DNA of 32,056 nucleotides from JBKBIP01 sp046297495 (GTDB taxonomy: Bacteria; Planctomycetota; Planctomycetia; Gemmatales; Gemmataceae): the NCBI GenBank assembly GCA_046297495.1, contig JBKBIP010000045.1, positions 1 to 32,056 of the forward strand. The letters run 5' to 3'. The position numbers were made by a program, and so were the translations under genes. The notes under the pieces were generated by a model. That model did not search any database. It was not told the DNA's origin and saw only the letters and a list, made by a program, of their open reading frames with translations. Shown here in pieces: positions 17,310-25,862 of the stretch (within the stretch, counting starts at the first letter, position 1; each line of letters begins with the position of its first letter).

Positions 17310-18914
17310 TCAGTTCTCTGGCATCGGGTTCTCTGATGTGGTGGTCGGCGTCGTGGCTCGGGGCGGATAGCGTTCGTACAGCGACGCGACACCATAAAAG
17401 GCCAATTGCACCAGGGCGTATTTCGGTTCCTCGGGTTTCCGCGGCGTCGTTTTCGTTGGGTCCGAAAAGGTATCCATCGGCTGGGCGATGGGCTTGGCGG
17501 TCGTGGGCGGCTTAAACTGGCCGCGATAGCGCTGCCATTCCACCTGCGTCGTTTGAATGCGCAGCTTGGAATTCGAGAGGGCGGTGAGCACGTCTTGCAC
17601 ATGGGCTTGATCGACCAACAACACCATGCCGAATGGCAGCTGGCGACATTGGTGGGACGGTTCGAGCATGTAACGCAGACGTTCCAGCCCATGAGGCGTT
17701 TTGTTGCTGGCCCGCAGGGAAGAGGTGGGGGCCGGGACAGCGGAATTGCCGCCCCCCGCCATCGGGTCCGCCGAAGTCGGTTGGGCGCTGGGCATGACAA
17801 TATCCACTCGGCCAAATTGCTTGGCGGGATACAGCCTGCGATCATAGGTGCGGTGGGCGTGTTGGCCAATTTCAATCCGGTCGATGCGTTTGATGGGAGC
17901 CGTGGCCGGGTCCAAAACTTGAGCCAGACCGAGCAATCGCGTGGCGGACTGATTAGTGATGGGCAACTCCACACTGAGCCGCTCGCCCTCCGCGTCCTTG
18001 ATCATGAAATTCAGGTCTGCCTCCTGGTTGGCATCGATGGGTTCACTTTGGATCGTGAACTCTTCCGAGGGACGCGCGGTTTGGGGGTCCTCAAACCAAA
18101 CTTGGTAACTCACGCGCGTCAGCAATTGGCGCATCGGACTGAGGTTCTTGATTTTGCCCTTGAGCACGCGCCGCGGTCCCGAATCGGCCAACACCAGGTC
18201 GATTTGCCAGTAGGGATTCACAAAGCGTTGCCGGGCATATTCGCGCTGCACCGTGTTGGCCATGCCGGCCCCTTCGGCCAGCTCGTATTGGGCCACCCGA
18301 TCGTTGGCCTCTTTAATGGCCTTGAGCAGCTCCCGTTGGACCCAATAATCTTCCTGGGCCAGCCACATGTCCTCGGCGGTGGGTGGACCAAACTCCGGTC
18401 GCCACTGACGAACCCATTGCAGCACGGCGGGCCAATTCTCCTTGCGATCCGGGATGCTGCTGCCATCTTGGGCCGGCGGCGCCTTGAACAACACCGGACT
18501 CACCAAGTCCGCCAGATCGGAGTATTGCTGGCGGTAGAGATTCATATAGACATCCCGCCAGGAGGCCTCGGCGATAGGGTCTCCGAAGTAGGCGTCGCCG
18601 AGGTGCTGTTGCAGCTCACCCGGCCAGGTCATCAAATCACTTTGGATGTTCCAAGCATCCTTCCAAACTTCCTCGCGGCGGGCCTCCAAGCGGCGAGCTT
18701 TTTCCGAAAGCGATTCAAATTCCTTCTTGGTTTCTTGGACACTCTCCTTCGCTCGTAGATCGGCTTGCACTTTGCTGACTTTCTTGCGTTGCGCATCGAG
18801 CGCGAACGATACGCTTGTCAGTAACCAGATCAAACCGATTAGAACCACGAACACGCAGCCACCCAGGATAAACCAGAACGGCTCCTTGACAGTGGCTTGT
18901 TTTTCAATCGACAT
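17310..18914 (-). CDS. Coiled-coil bitopic membrane protein, possible PilO-like component
   Basis: A 534-residue protein with a short cytoplasmic N-terminus, one transmembrane helix (about residues 14-38, FWFILGGCVFVVLIGLIWLL) and a coiled coil just after it (about 42-90, rich in Lys, Glu and Arg), which is the architecture of PilO and related secretion-platform proteins. Near the C-terminus the segment LPFGMVLLVDQAHVQDVLTALSNSKLRIQ could be the alpha/beta domain seen in PilN/PilO. At 534 residues it is much longer than PilO (about 200), with a beta-rich insert and a Pro/Thr-rich end. The ATG at 18914 is preferred over the frame start at 18977 because it begins the membrane-protein N-terminus. 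It follows the PilM-type gene by 68 bp. The PilO assignment is inferred from topology and position. Confidence 0.8.
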   Translation of the reverse strand: MSIEKQATVKEPFWFILGGCVFVVLIGLIWLLTSVSFALDAQRKKVSKVQADLRAKESVQETKKEFESLSEKARRLEARREEVWKDAWNIQSDLMTWPGELQQHLGDAYFGDPIAEASWRDVYMNLYRQQYSDLADLVSPVLFKAPPAQDGSSIPDRKENWPAVLQWVRQWRPEFGPPTAEDMWLAQEDYWVQRELLKAIKEANDRVAQYELAEGAGMANTVQREYARQRFVNPYWQIDLVLADSGPRRVLKGKIKNLSPMRQLLTRVSYQVWFEDPQTARPSEEFTIQSEPIDANQEADLNFMIKDAEGERLSVELPITNQSATRLLGLAQVLDPATAPIKRIDRIEIGQHAHRTYDRRLYPAKQFGRVDIVMPSAQPTSADPMAGGGNSAVPAPTSSLRASNKTPHGLERLRYMLEPSHQCRQLPFGMVLLVDQAHVQDVLTALSNSKLRIQTTQVEWQRYRGQFKPPTTAKPIAQPMDTFSDPTKTTPRKPEEPKYALVQLAFYGVASLYERYPPRATTPTTTSENPMPEN

Positions 18915-18982
18915 GGCAACAACCCTAATGAATAAGGTGACAACGGATGAACGCTTTCCCGGCGCCGCGTCTAGCATCTCGT

Positions 18983-21346
18983 TTATGGGGCAGCCGCTTG
19001 CTCCGCCGTGGAGTCGTCTTGGGGTTGGCTGCCCATCCGCGGTTTACGCAGCTCGTCCGACGGGGTCGGTTCCCGCCAGACGAACATAATGACGAATTCC
19101 GTCCGCCGTAACCCTTGCTGGGGGCGTGATGAATCCTCCTTCGCCGGCTGCGAGGGATCAATGAAAATCGGCTGGTCGTCCTTGGTGGCGGTGCTGGGAC
19201 GCAGCAACGACATCCAGCCAAAGCGCTTGCGATCGGAGGCGGAGGCGGTGAAGGGGACAGCGGGGACGGCGGGCGCCGGCGCCGCGCCGGGAACTCCTGG
19301 AATCGCTGGCGCGTCGGGCGTCGTCTCCTCGCGCCGTGGTTCCCGTAACGGAATCAGTGTCGGCAAAAAATTCTTGTCGATGAGGCTGAACTTATCGGGA
19401 TCGGGATTATCCACCGACTGCGTGCGATACAGGAACACATGGCTGACGCGACTGCCAACCGATGGCAATTTATCCTGGGCGTTGGCTTCCCCCGTCGGAG
19501 CCTTGTCCGCGTTCTTCAAGTTTTCTAGCAAGGTGTTGATAATGAATTGGCGGGTGTCCTTGTGATCGGTGAAGCCGCGGATCTGCACGATCCAACCGGG
19601 GCCTGTCGGTGGCTTTTGATAATCTTGCTCGCGCATGGCAATGGTATCGGCCTTTTCCTTGACCGAGGGGCTGCGTTTGTTGAGGATGACGAAGTAGGGA
19701 GACTGGGCGAACACATGCTCCAAATTATCGGTGAACAAACAATCGACGGCTTCGATGTTGAACTGGATTAAGTCTTGGAGGTGTTGCGCTTCTTGTCCCG
19801 CTTGGCGTCCGGCCAGGCGTTGCTTGAATTCCTCGTAGGCCACTTGCCCTTTGACCCGGTCCTCCATCCCTGGCTTGGCCCAATATAATTCCTTTTGGGA
19901 ATCCTTCAAGTTGCTCCCGTCGGGTTGCGGCAGGCAATCATTGATGAACTTGTTGAGCTTGATCCAATTGATCCGTTCATCCTGTCCCGCCAAGACGCTG
20001 CGAACGGCATGGTCCAAGTCGTGAATCTCGATTTGCTTCGCCTCACATTTTTGTTTCCATTGATTGACGAGCGGCAGAACGGTTTTATCGACGTAAGTCA
20101 TTTCACGGCGGATTTCCGGCGCGCCGACGGCCCGGTATTGGCGGGAGTAACCGAAGGCCAACACGGCCGTTCCCGCCAGCAGGCAGGCGGCGGCGGTCAA
20201 GGCCCACGGTTTCTTGGAGCGGATGATCCGCGCGACTTGAATTTCCCGCGGCAGCAGATTGGTGCGCAACAAGGTGACATTCAAGCCTTGCAAGGCCAAC
20301 CCGTAAGCGGTGCCGAAGCTCATCAGATTTTCTTGGAACGAGGGGGCCGTGACCACGCTATCGCCGTGCAAGCGGTGGAATTTCTGCAGCTTGTGGACTT
20401 CCAGCTGCAACTTCTCGCTCAGGAACTTTTGCAAGCCCGGCAACCGGAACGCATTCCCCATCCCCAACAGGTATTGGATGTCCACGTCGCGATGGGTGTT
20501 CGTGAAGAAGCCCAAGGATCTCTGGACCTCGTTGACGAAGTTCGTCAGCACCGGCTTGAGGGCGAGCAAGATTTTTTTCAACTCGGGCGATTTGGTGGCA
20601 TTGCGCTTCAGATGCTCGGCCCGCGCGAAGGTCAGTTTGAGGTCTTTGACCAAGGCCTGGGTGAAGTTGTTGCCGCCGATGGGGATTTGCCGTTGCCAGA
20701 TCAGCCGATTGCCGTCGGTGATGACCAAGCTGGAATTGTCCGTGCCAATATCCAGGCCGACTAAACATTCCTTCCTGTCTTCATCCGCGGCGGTCTTACG
20801 TTTGTGCAGCGCATCGAAAGACAAAAAGTTGCACAACGACAACGGGGCCATCTGGATGATATGGACTTCGACCTCTACATCCTGCATTTGCTGCAAATAG
20901 CGAGCCACCGTCTCCCGCTTGATGGCGAACAAGCCGATTTCGGTTTCCATGGCGAAGCCATCGGTGACCACCCCGGAGCCGATTTTTTGATAATCCCAAA
21001 CCACTTCGTTGAGGTTGAAGGGAATTTGCTGTTTGGCCTCGAAGTGAACGATGTCGTTGATCTTTTTTTCCTCGACGGGGGGCAACTTGACGAAGCGGGC
21101 CAGACCGCTTTGTCCCGGCACGCTCATGGCCACCAAGTCCCCTTTGACTTTGTTGCGTGACAGGAACTTCTGCAGCGCCTCGCGTATCATCAGTTCGGCG
21201 TCGGAATCGGGTTGGCTGAGAATTTTGGGATGTTCGATATAATCGAAGGCTGTGGCCACGATCTTGCCGTTTTGGTCTTCCAAACGCAGCGCCTTCAAGG
21301 CGCTTTGACCAATATCGATGCCCCATACCCCTTTTTGCGCTGTCAT
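18983..21346 (-). CDS. pilM: PilM-PilN fusion-like type IV pilus/secretion platform protein
   Basis: A 787-residue protein. Residues 1-355 are a PilM actin-like ATPase domain: phosphate-binding GIDIGQSALKALRL (9-22), VPGQ, HFEAKQQIPF (101-110), GLDIGTDNSSLVI (197-209), IPIGGNNFTQALVKDL (221-236) and LLGMGNAFRLPGLQ (293-306). PilM alone is about 350 residues. Here the chain continues with TNLLPREIQVARI (362-374), which matches the INLLP-type N-terminal peptide that PilN uses to bind PilM, then one transmembrane helix (about 380-400) and a large extracytoplasmic part that includes GWIVQIRGFTDHKDTRQFI. This looks like PilM and PilN joined in one polypeptide. The end is Pro/Ala-rich. The ATG at 21346 has GGAG about 10 nt upstream. 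It probably anchors the inner-membrane alignment complex together with the next two genes. Confidence 0.9.
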   Translation of the reverse strand: MTAQKGVWGIDIGQSALKALRLEDQNGKIVATAFDYIEHPKILSQPDSDAELMIREALQKFLSRNKVKGDLVAMSVPGQSGLARFVKLPPVEEKKINDIVHFEAKQQIPFNLNEVVWDYQKIGSGVVTDGFAMETEIGLFAIKRETVARYLQQMQDVEVEVHIIQMAPLSLCNFLSFDALHKRKTAADEDRKECLVGLDIGTDNSSLVITDGNRLIWQRQIPIGGNNFTQALVKDLKLTFARAEHLKRNATKSPELKKILLALKPVLTNFVNEVQRSLGFFTNTHRDVDIQYLLGMGNAFRLPGLQKFLSEKLQLEVHKLQKFHRLHGDSVVTAPSFQENLMSFGTAYGLALQGLNVTLLRTNLLPREIQVARIIRSKKPWALTAAACLLAGTAVLAFGYSRQYRAVGAPEIRREMTYVDKTVLPLVNQWKQKCEAKQIEIHDLDHAVRSVLAGQDERINWIKLNKFINDCLPQPDGSNLKDSQKELYWAKPGMEDRVKGQVAYEEFKQRLAGRQAGQEAQHLQDLIQFNIEAVDCLFTDNLEHVFAQSPYFVILNKRSPSVKEKADTIAMREQDYQKPPTGPGWIVQIRGFTDHKDTRQFIINTLLENLKNADKAPTGEANAQDKLPSVGSRVSHVFLYRTQSVDNPDPDKFSLIDKNFLPTLIPLREPRREETTPDAPAIPGVPGAAPAPAVPAVPFTASASDRKRFGWMSLLRPSTATKDDQPIFIDPSQPAKEDSSRPQQGLRRTEFVIMFVWREPTPSDELRKPRMGSQPQDDSTAEQAAAP

Positions 21347-21463
21347 AAGTGATCGTCTCCTCGAAGCCGCCGCGAGCAAAAGGCCTTCACCCGCATCCGA
21401 ATGGATGTGGCAAGCGCTCTTCCGAATTATGAGAAAGGATATAATTGGAAACGTCGTAACTTA

Positions 21464-21492
21464 CAGTAACACAAGATCATGGGCGCTGTCAA
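21464..21492 (-). promoter_or_regulatory. Candidate sigma70-like promoter of the pilM group
   Basis: On the minus strand a perfect -35 box TTGACA (21487-21492) is followed after 17-18 bp by a weak -10 (TTACTG, or TACTGT one base further). It lies about 120 bp ahead of the pilM start, in the 246-bp gap after hemC. The -10 is poor, so the call is tentative. Confidence 0.35.
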
Positions 21493-21592
21493 CGGGCGCT
21501 GTGCCCCGTTCCGCCCAGGGGCCATGTTACAGGTCCCATTTCATAAGTATAACCGCTGAAGCGCGTGCGTGTTGGCGGTTTTTCCAAGAAAT

Positions 21593-22513
21593 TCACGGCG
21601 TCGCTCGCAACACCGGCCCGGCGCCCCGGCGCAGCAACTCCTCGGCCACGCGCTGGCCCACAGCTTCGGCCTCGTGGACCGCTCCCACCAGCTCCGCCTC
21701 GATCCGCTGCCGGCCATCCGGCGAAAGAACCGCCCCCCGCAACGTCAGTTGTTCGCCGATCACCGTCACGGCCGCGCCAATCGGCACCAAGCAGCCACCC
21801 CCCAGGGTCATTAGCAAGGCTCGTTCCGCCGTCACGGCTTGCCGGGTTGGCGCATGGTTTAGCTGTCTTACCAGCGTCAGCGTTTCGCTGTCGTCCTGGC
21901 GGCATTCCAAGCCCAACGCTCCTTGCCCCACCGCCGGCAGCATCCAGTGGGCATCGAGAATCTCGGTGATCTGCGCGCCAAGCCCCAACCGCTCCAAGCC
22001 CGCTTGAGCGAGAATCAAGGCATCCAGCGCTTGTTCCACCAGCTTGCGCAGCCGGGTTTCGACATTTCCCCGTATATCCACCAGCCGCAGGTCCGGTCGG
22101 CGGTGCAAGACCTGTGCCCGGCGCCGCAAGCTGCTAGTGGCCACGGTCGCGCCGGCAGGGAGTTCGGCAAAGGCACGATGTTTCTGGGAGATGAACGCAT
22201 CGCCGGTTGGCCCGCGTTCGGGAACCGCCGCTAACGTCAGTCCCGTCACGGGGATCGTCGGCAGGTCCTTCAAGCTATGTACGGCCACATCGGCATCGTG
22301 GTTCAGCAAGGCCCGCTGGATTTCCTTGGTGAACACGCCTTGCCCACCGATTTGGGCCAGCGGGAGGTCGAGGACCTGATCGCCGGTGGTTTGAATTTCG
22401 ACAATTTCAACGGGACGGGGCGCCGCCAAGGGACGCAGCCACTCCGCCACCTGATGCGCCTGCCACAGGGCCAAGGCGCTGCCACGGGTGCCAATACGCA
22501 AAGGAGTTGTCAT
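21593..22513 (-). CDS. hemC: Hydroxymethylbilane synthase (porphobilinogen deaminase)
   Basis: Condenses four porphobilinogen molecules to hydroxymethylbilane, the third common step of tetrapyrrole synthesis, in the cytoplasm. The 306-residue length is typical. Motifs: RIGTRGSALALWQA (residues 6-19), GGQGVFTKEIQ, HSLKDLPT with the catalytic Asp at 83, TSSLRRRAQ (127-135), DIRGNVETRL, and LGGGCLVPIGA, where C241 carries the dipyrromethane cofactor. It starts at the ATG at 22513, 12 bp after the stop of the TPM-domain gene, so the two are very likely one transcript. The ribosome binding site is weak (GATCCC upstream), which suggests translation helped by the upstream gene. No other hem gene is nearby. 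Confidence 0.97.
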   Translation of the reverse strand: MTTPLRIGTRGSALALWQAHQVAEWLRPLAAPRPVEIVEIQTTGDQVLDLPLAQIGGQGVFTKEIQRALLNHDADVAVHSLKDLPTIPVTGLTLAAVPERGPTGDAFISQKHRAFAELPAGATVATSSLRRRAQVLHRRPDLRLVDIRGNVETRLRKLVEQALDALILAQAGLERLGLGAQITEILDAHWMLPAVGQGALGLECRQDDSETLTLVRQLNHAPTRQAVTAERALLMTLGGGCLVPIGAAVTVIGEQLTLRGAVLSPDGRQRIEAELVGAVHEAEAVGQRVAEELLRRGAGPVLRATP

Positions 22514-22525
22514 AGTGGGATCGTA

Positions 22526-23578
22526 TCAGAAATCGCCGCCGCCCAAGTCGCCGCCACCCCAATCGCCCCCCGAATCAAAGGTGCCGCCGCCGGTATCGTC
22601 GAAAGAGCCGCCCCCCAGACCGGTCGTGTTCCCCGCAGTGAAATTGCCTCCGGTACCGGTGTAATCGGTGTCGCGCGGCTGGCTATCGGTGGTCCCGGCA
22701 TCGACCACGCCGCCGCCCGTGTCCCCGGTCAGATTCCCCGCCTCGGTGGGAGATGTCATGCTACTACCGCCCCGGAAAAACGAATCATAGAGCCAGCTGC
22801 CCGCCGCGGCGCCAAACAGTCCCCCCATCAAACCCGTCATAAAACTGCCGCCGCCCCCATATCCCGGAGCATAGCCGCCCCCCGCATAGCCGGGACCCGC
22901 CGCTCCCGCCGCTCCCGCCGCGGGATAACTCGGTCGGCCCATGCCGGTCAGGGTTCGGAAAAGGCCCACGACGAGCCACACCCCCAGCAGCACGAGCAAA
23001 CCGAGACACAACCAGCCGAACAACGACCGGCCGCCGCCACCGTCGCCGCCGCCGAATAAGGTGGCGGGGGATTCGGCGCCCCTGCCCAGGTTGGCGGCCA
23101 TCGTCTTTTCCACATACGCGACCGCTTGCAGCAAACCCTGATCGTAATTCTTGTCCCGGAAATGGGTGAGCAGGATGTTCGTGAGTTCCTGACGATTGCT
23201 CGGCGTGAACGCTTGCCGCGCCGTTTCGTTGCCGATCTCGGTTTGGACTCGTCCGGGTTCCCGACAGATCAAGACGTAGATACCGTTCACTTGTAGATCG
23301 CGCGCCCGGCTCCTGGCCCAATCTTGAAAGAACGTGGCTTGGCCTAATTCCTCATATTTTTCCTTCAACCCCGCCGGGATTGCTGGAAAAGTCTCGATCA
23401 TCAGGTCTTTGCCGAAGCGCCGGTGGATTTCTTGAATGCCCATATCCGCTTCGCGCACGGCGGCCGGGTTGAAGAAATTCGCCTGGTCCCGAACTCCCGG
23501 CGCCGCCGCTGCCACCTGGGGCAAGAGCAGTCCACCGACCATCAATAGCGGTGTGATCCGAGGCAAGTATCCCTTCAT
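22526..23578 (-). CDS. Exported TPM-domain protein with Gly-rich tail
   Basis: A 350-residue protein with an N-terminal signal peptide (residues 1-25), a TPM domain (about 30-170), one transmembrane helix (186-207) and a long Gly/Ser/Thr/Asp-rich C-terminal region ending GGDWGGGDLGGGDF. TPM domains occur in proteins linked to membrane protein maintenance and, in phototrophs, photosystem II repair; the role in this organism is unknown. The domain faces outside the cytoplasm and the tail is predicted to lie on the other side of the membrane. The ATG at 23578 has AGGAG about 9 nt upstream. It is the first gene of a pair with hemC and is divergent from hslV. The repetitive Gly-rich tail is low complexity, so its exact role cannot be read. 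Confidence 0.88.
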   Translation of the reverse strand: MKGYLPRITPLLMVGGLLLPQVAAAAPGVRDQANFFNPAAVREADMGIQEIHRRFGKDLMIETFPAIPAGLKEKYEELGQATFFQDWARSRARDLQVNGIYVLICREPGRVQTEIGNETARQAFTPSNRQELTNILLTHFRDKNYDQGLLQAVAYVEKTMAANLGRGAESPATLFGGGDGGGGRSLFGWLCLGLLVLLGVWLVVGLFRTLTGMGRPSYPAAGAAGAAGPGYAGGGYAPGYGGGGSFMTGLMGGLFGAAAGSWLYDSFFRGGSSMTSPTEAGNLTGDTGGGVVDAGTTDSQPRDTDYTGTGGNFTAGNTTGLGGGSFDDTGGGTFDSGGDWGGGDLGGGDF

Positions 23579-23642
23579 GGCATGTGGCTCCTGATGACGG
23601 CATGGCGAGATTTTCCGGAGGTCTCCGACGCCTCTACCCGTG

Positions 23643-23657
23643 TATCATTATATGATA
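23643..23657. promoter_or_regulatory. Short palindrome in the TPM/hslV divergent gap
   Basis: TATCAT-TAT-ATGATA, a 6-bp inverted repeat with a 3-bp spacer. It overlaps the candidate -10 box of the TPM promoter, so it could be an operator or simply an AT-rich promoter core. Confidence 0.35.
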
Positions 23658-23681
23658 GAGCTTGTTCGCCCCATGTGCCAA
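23652..23681 (-). promoter_or_regulatory. Candidate sigma70-like promoter for the TPM-hemC pair
   Basis: On the minus strand TTGGCA (23676-23681) and TATCAT (23652-23657) are separated by 18 bp, each one mismatch from the sigma70 consensus. The predicted leader to the start at 23578 is about 65-70 nt. Confidence 0.4.
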
Positions 23682-23724
23682 GGATTCATCAACGCGCCTG
23701 CTTTCTTTCGGTGTGAGAACCATC

Positions 23725-24264
23725 ATGACCCAACCTCGCTTGCATTCCACGACCATTCTGGCGGTGCGGCACCAAGGGCAAACGGCCATCGGCGGCGACG
23801 GCCAAGTGACGCTGGGCAACGTGGTGATGAAAAACGACGCCCACAAGATTCGCCGCTTGCACGAAGGGCGGATTCTGGTCGGCTTCGCCGGCGCCAGCGC
23901 CGACGCCTTCGCCCTGTTGGAACGCTTTGAGGCCAAGTTGAAGGATTATCAAGGCAGCGTGCCGCGCGCGGCCACGGAATTGGCCAAGGATTGGCGCATG
24001 GACCGCAACTTGCGCCGCCTGGAAGCCATGCTCGTCGCTGCTGACCGAGACCATCTGTTGCTGCTCAGCGGCACCGGGGATGTCATCCAGCCCAGCGACG
24101 GCATCGCCGCCATCGGCTCCGGCGGTCCCTTCGCCTTAGCCGCCGCCCGCGCCTTGATCACCCACTCCACGCTGTCTGCCGGCCAGCTTGTCCGCGCCGC
24201 TTTGGAGATTGCCGGCGAGATTTGCATCTATACCAATCGAGTTATTGAAGTGGAAGAAGTATAG
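23725..24264 (+). CDS. hslV: ATP-dependent protease subunit HslV
   Basis: Proteolytic subunit of the HslUV (ClpYQ) protease, a cytoplasmic double hexamer using an N-terminal threonine nucleophile. The 179-residue product has TTILAVRHQGQTAIGGDGQVTLGN with the likely catalytic T9 after an eight-residue propeptide (MTQPRLHS), then HKIRRL, GFAGASADAF, LAKDWRMDR, GDVIQPSDGIAAIGSGGPFA and a C-terminal GEICIYTN. Compared with E. coli HslV, which exposes Thr right after Met1, this protein needs removal of a longer leader. The ATG at 23725 is the start that fits the family; the frame open to 23662 adds unrelated residues. hslU follows 83 bp downstream, and the pair is an operon in most bacteria. Confidence 0.97.
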   Translation: MTQPRLHSTTILAVRHQGQTAIGGDGQVTLGNVVMKNDAHKIRRLHEGRILVGFAGASADAFALLERFEAKLKDYQGSVPRAATELAKDWRMDRNLRRLEAMLVAADRDHLLLLSGTGDVIQPSDGIAAIGSGGPFALAAARALITHSTLSAGQLVRAALEIAGEICIYTNRVIEVEEV

Positions 24265-24347
24265 AATAGTGGCGAGTGACCCGTGAAACCGTTTCGCGAG
24301 CGAGCCGCGGGCGAGCGCCTCGGCCCCGCTCATCGTGGAGGAAGATC

Positions 24348-25682
24348 GTGGCAGACCTGACACCCCGGCAGATCGTGCAAGAGTTGGATCGCTATATCGT
24401 CGGCCAAGAAGCGGCCAAAAAAGCCGTGGCGGTGGCGATCCGCAATCGCTGGCGCCGCCAGCAGCTGCCGCCGGAGCTGCGCAAGGACGTGACCCCCAAG
24501 AACATCATCATGATCGGGCCGACTGGGGTAGGCAAAACCGAGATTGCCCGCCGCTTGGCCCAGCTCGTCGGCGCCCCCTTCATGAAAGTCGAGGCCACCA
24601 AGTACACCGAGGTCGGATATCATGGCCGGGATGTCGAAGGGATGATCCGCGACCTGACGGAAATCGCCATCGGCATGATCCGCCAGGACCAGCGCGAGAA
24701 AGTCGAAACCCAAGCTCAAGAGCGCGTCACCGAACGCTTGCTGGATTTGCTCGTGCCAGTCACCGCAAGCTGGGATGCCGACTCGAACGAGGAGGAAGAA
24801 CGCCACCGCCGGACGCGCGAGAAGATGCGCGCTCGTCTCGATGCCGGTGAGTTGGAAGACCGACTCGTGGAATTGAACGTCGAGCAAAAATTGGTGCCGG
24901 TGCAGATTTTCTCCAACTTGGGCATGGAGCAGATGGATGTTGATTTTCAAAATATGTTCGAGCGCATCATGCCCAAGCAGGCGCAGCAGCGGCAAATTCC
25001 CATCCGCGAAGCACGCCGCATCCTGATGGAACAGGAAACCGAGGCCCTCATCGACCGTCAAGTCGTCACCGAACGGGCCATTGAGCTAGTGGAAAACCAA
25101 GGGATGGTCTTTCTGGATGAGCTGGACAAAATTTGCGGCCCCCAGTCCACGCATGGCCCGGACGTGTCACGACAAGGGGTGCAGCGCGACTTGCTGCCGG
25201 TCGTCGAAGGCACGACGGTCAACACCCGCTATGGCCCGGTGCGGACGGATCACATCCTGTTCATCGCCGCCGGCGCCTTTCACATGTCCAAGCCGTCCGA
25301 CCTGATGCCGGAATTGCAAGGCCGCTTTCCGATTCGGGTCGAGCTGACCGACCTGAAACGGGAGGATTTTCTCCGCATCCTCACGGAGCCAAAACACGCC
25401 CTGACCAAGCAATACGCCGAGCTGCTGGCCACCGAGGGGGTGACACTGGAATATACCCAGGATGGCATCGAAGCCTTGGCCGACATCGCTTACGAGGTAA
25501 ACCGCACGACACAAAACATCGGCGCCCGCCGTCTGCACACCATCTTGGAGCGCGTCATCGAAGACATCAGTTTCGAGGGACCCGATCTGAAGAACAAGCG
25601 CGTCATCATTGATGGCCCCTACGTCCGCGACCGGCTCACCGACATTTTGCAAAAGGAAGATTTGAGCAAATTCATTCTGTGA
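24348..25682 (+). CDS. hslU: ATP-dependent protease ATPase subunit HslU
   Basis: AAA+ unfoldase that feeds substrates into HslV. The 444-residue length equals the family norm (E. coli 443). Walker A is GPTGVGKT (residues 57-64), Walker B is VFLDELDKI (254-262), and the family opening LTPRQIVQELDRYIVGQEAA and sensor regions are present. The translation start is GTG at 24348, with a strong GGAGG 6-7 nt upstream; the frame extends to 24276 but the extra 24 residues are Arg/Ser-rich and not family-like. The central pore loop reads GYHG (90-93) where E. coli has GYVG. It follows hslV on the same strand and is the likely second gene of the operon. Confidence 0.97.
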   Translation: MADLTPRQIVQELDRYIVGQEAAKKAVAVAIRNRWRRQQLPPELRKDVTPKNIIMIGPTGVGKTEIARRLAQLVGAPFMKVEATKYTEVGYHGRDVEGMIRDLTEIAIGMIRQDQREKVETQAQERVTERLLDLLVPVTASWDADSNEEEERHRRTREKMRARLDAGELEDRLVELNVEQKLVPVQIFSNLGMEQMDVDFQNMFERIMPKQAQQRQIPIREARRILMEQETEALIDRQVVTERAIELVENQGMVFLDELDKICGPQSTHGPDVSRQGVQRDLLPVVEGTTVNTRYGPVRTDHILFIAAGAFHMSKPSDLMPELQGRFPIRVELTDLKREDFLRILTEPKHALTKQYAELLATEGVTLEYTQDGIEALADIAYEVNRTTQNIGARRLHTILERVIEDISFEGPDLKNKRVIIDGPYVRDRLTDILQKEDLSKFIL

Positions 25683-25862
25683 TGCTGACCGTTTAGCGTG
25701 TGCGCCAACGGCGAGCGCGCTTGCCATACCGCGTCAGTTTGCCAAATCCGCGCCATCGTCGTTCGCCCCTTTTACTTCATCATTCAAGAAATCCCTCTAT
25801 CCCGCCGAATTAGAACCTACATACCGACAAGGGGGGATAGGTTGGATGGTTTCACGGGGGCA

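Noticed and set aside
17406..18758. A 450-codon open frame on the plus strand opposite the coiled-coil membrane protein
   Set aside because: High GC produces long antisense frames here. The minus-strand frame has a transmembrane helix, a coiled coil and operon context; the plus-strand frame has none.
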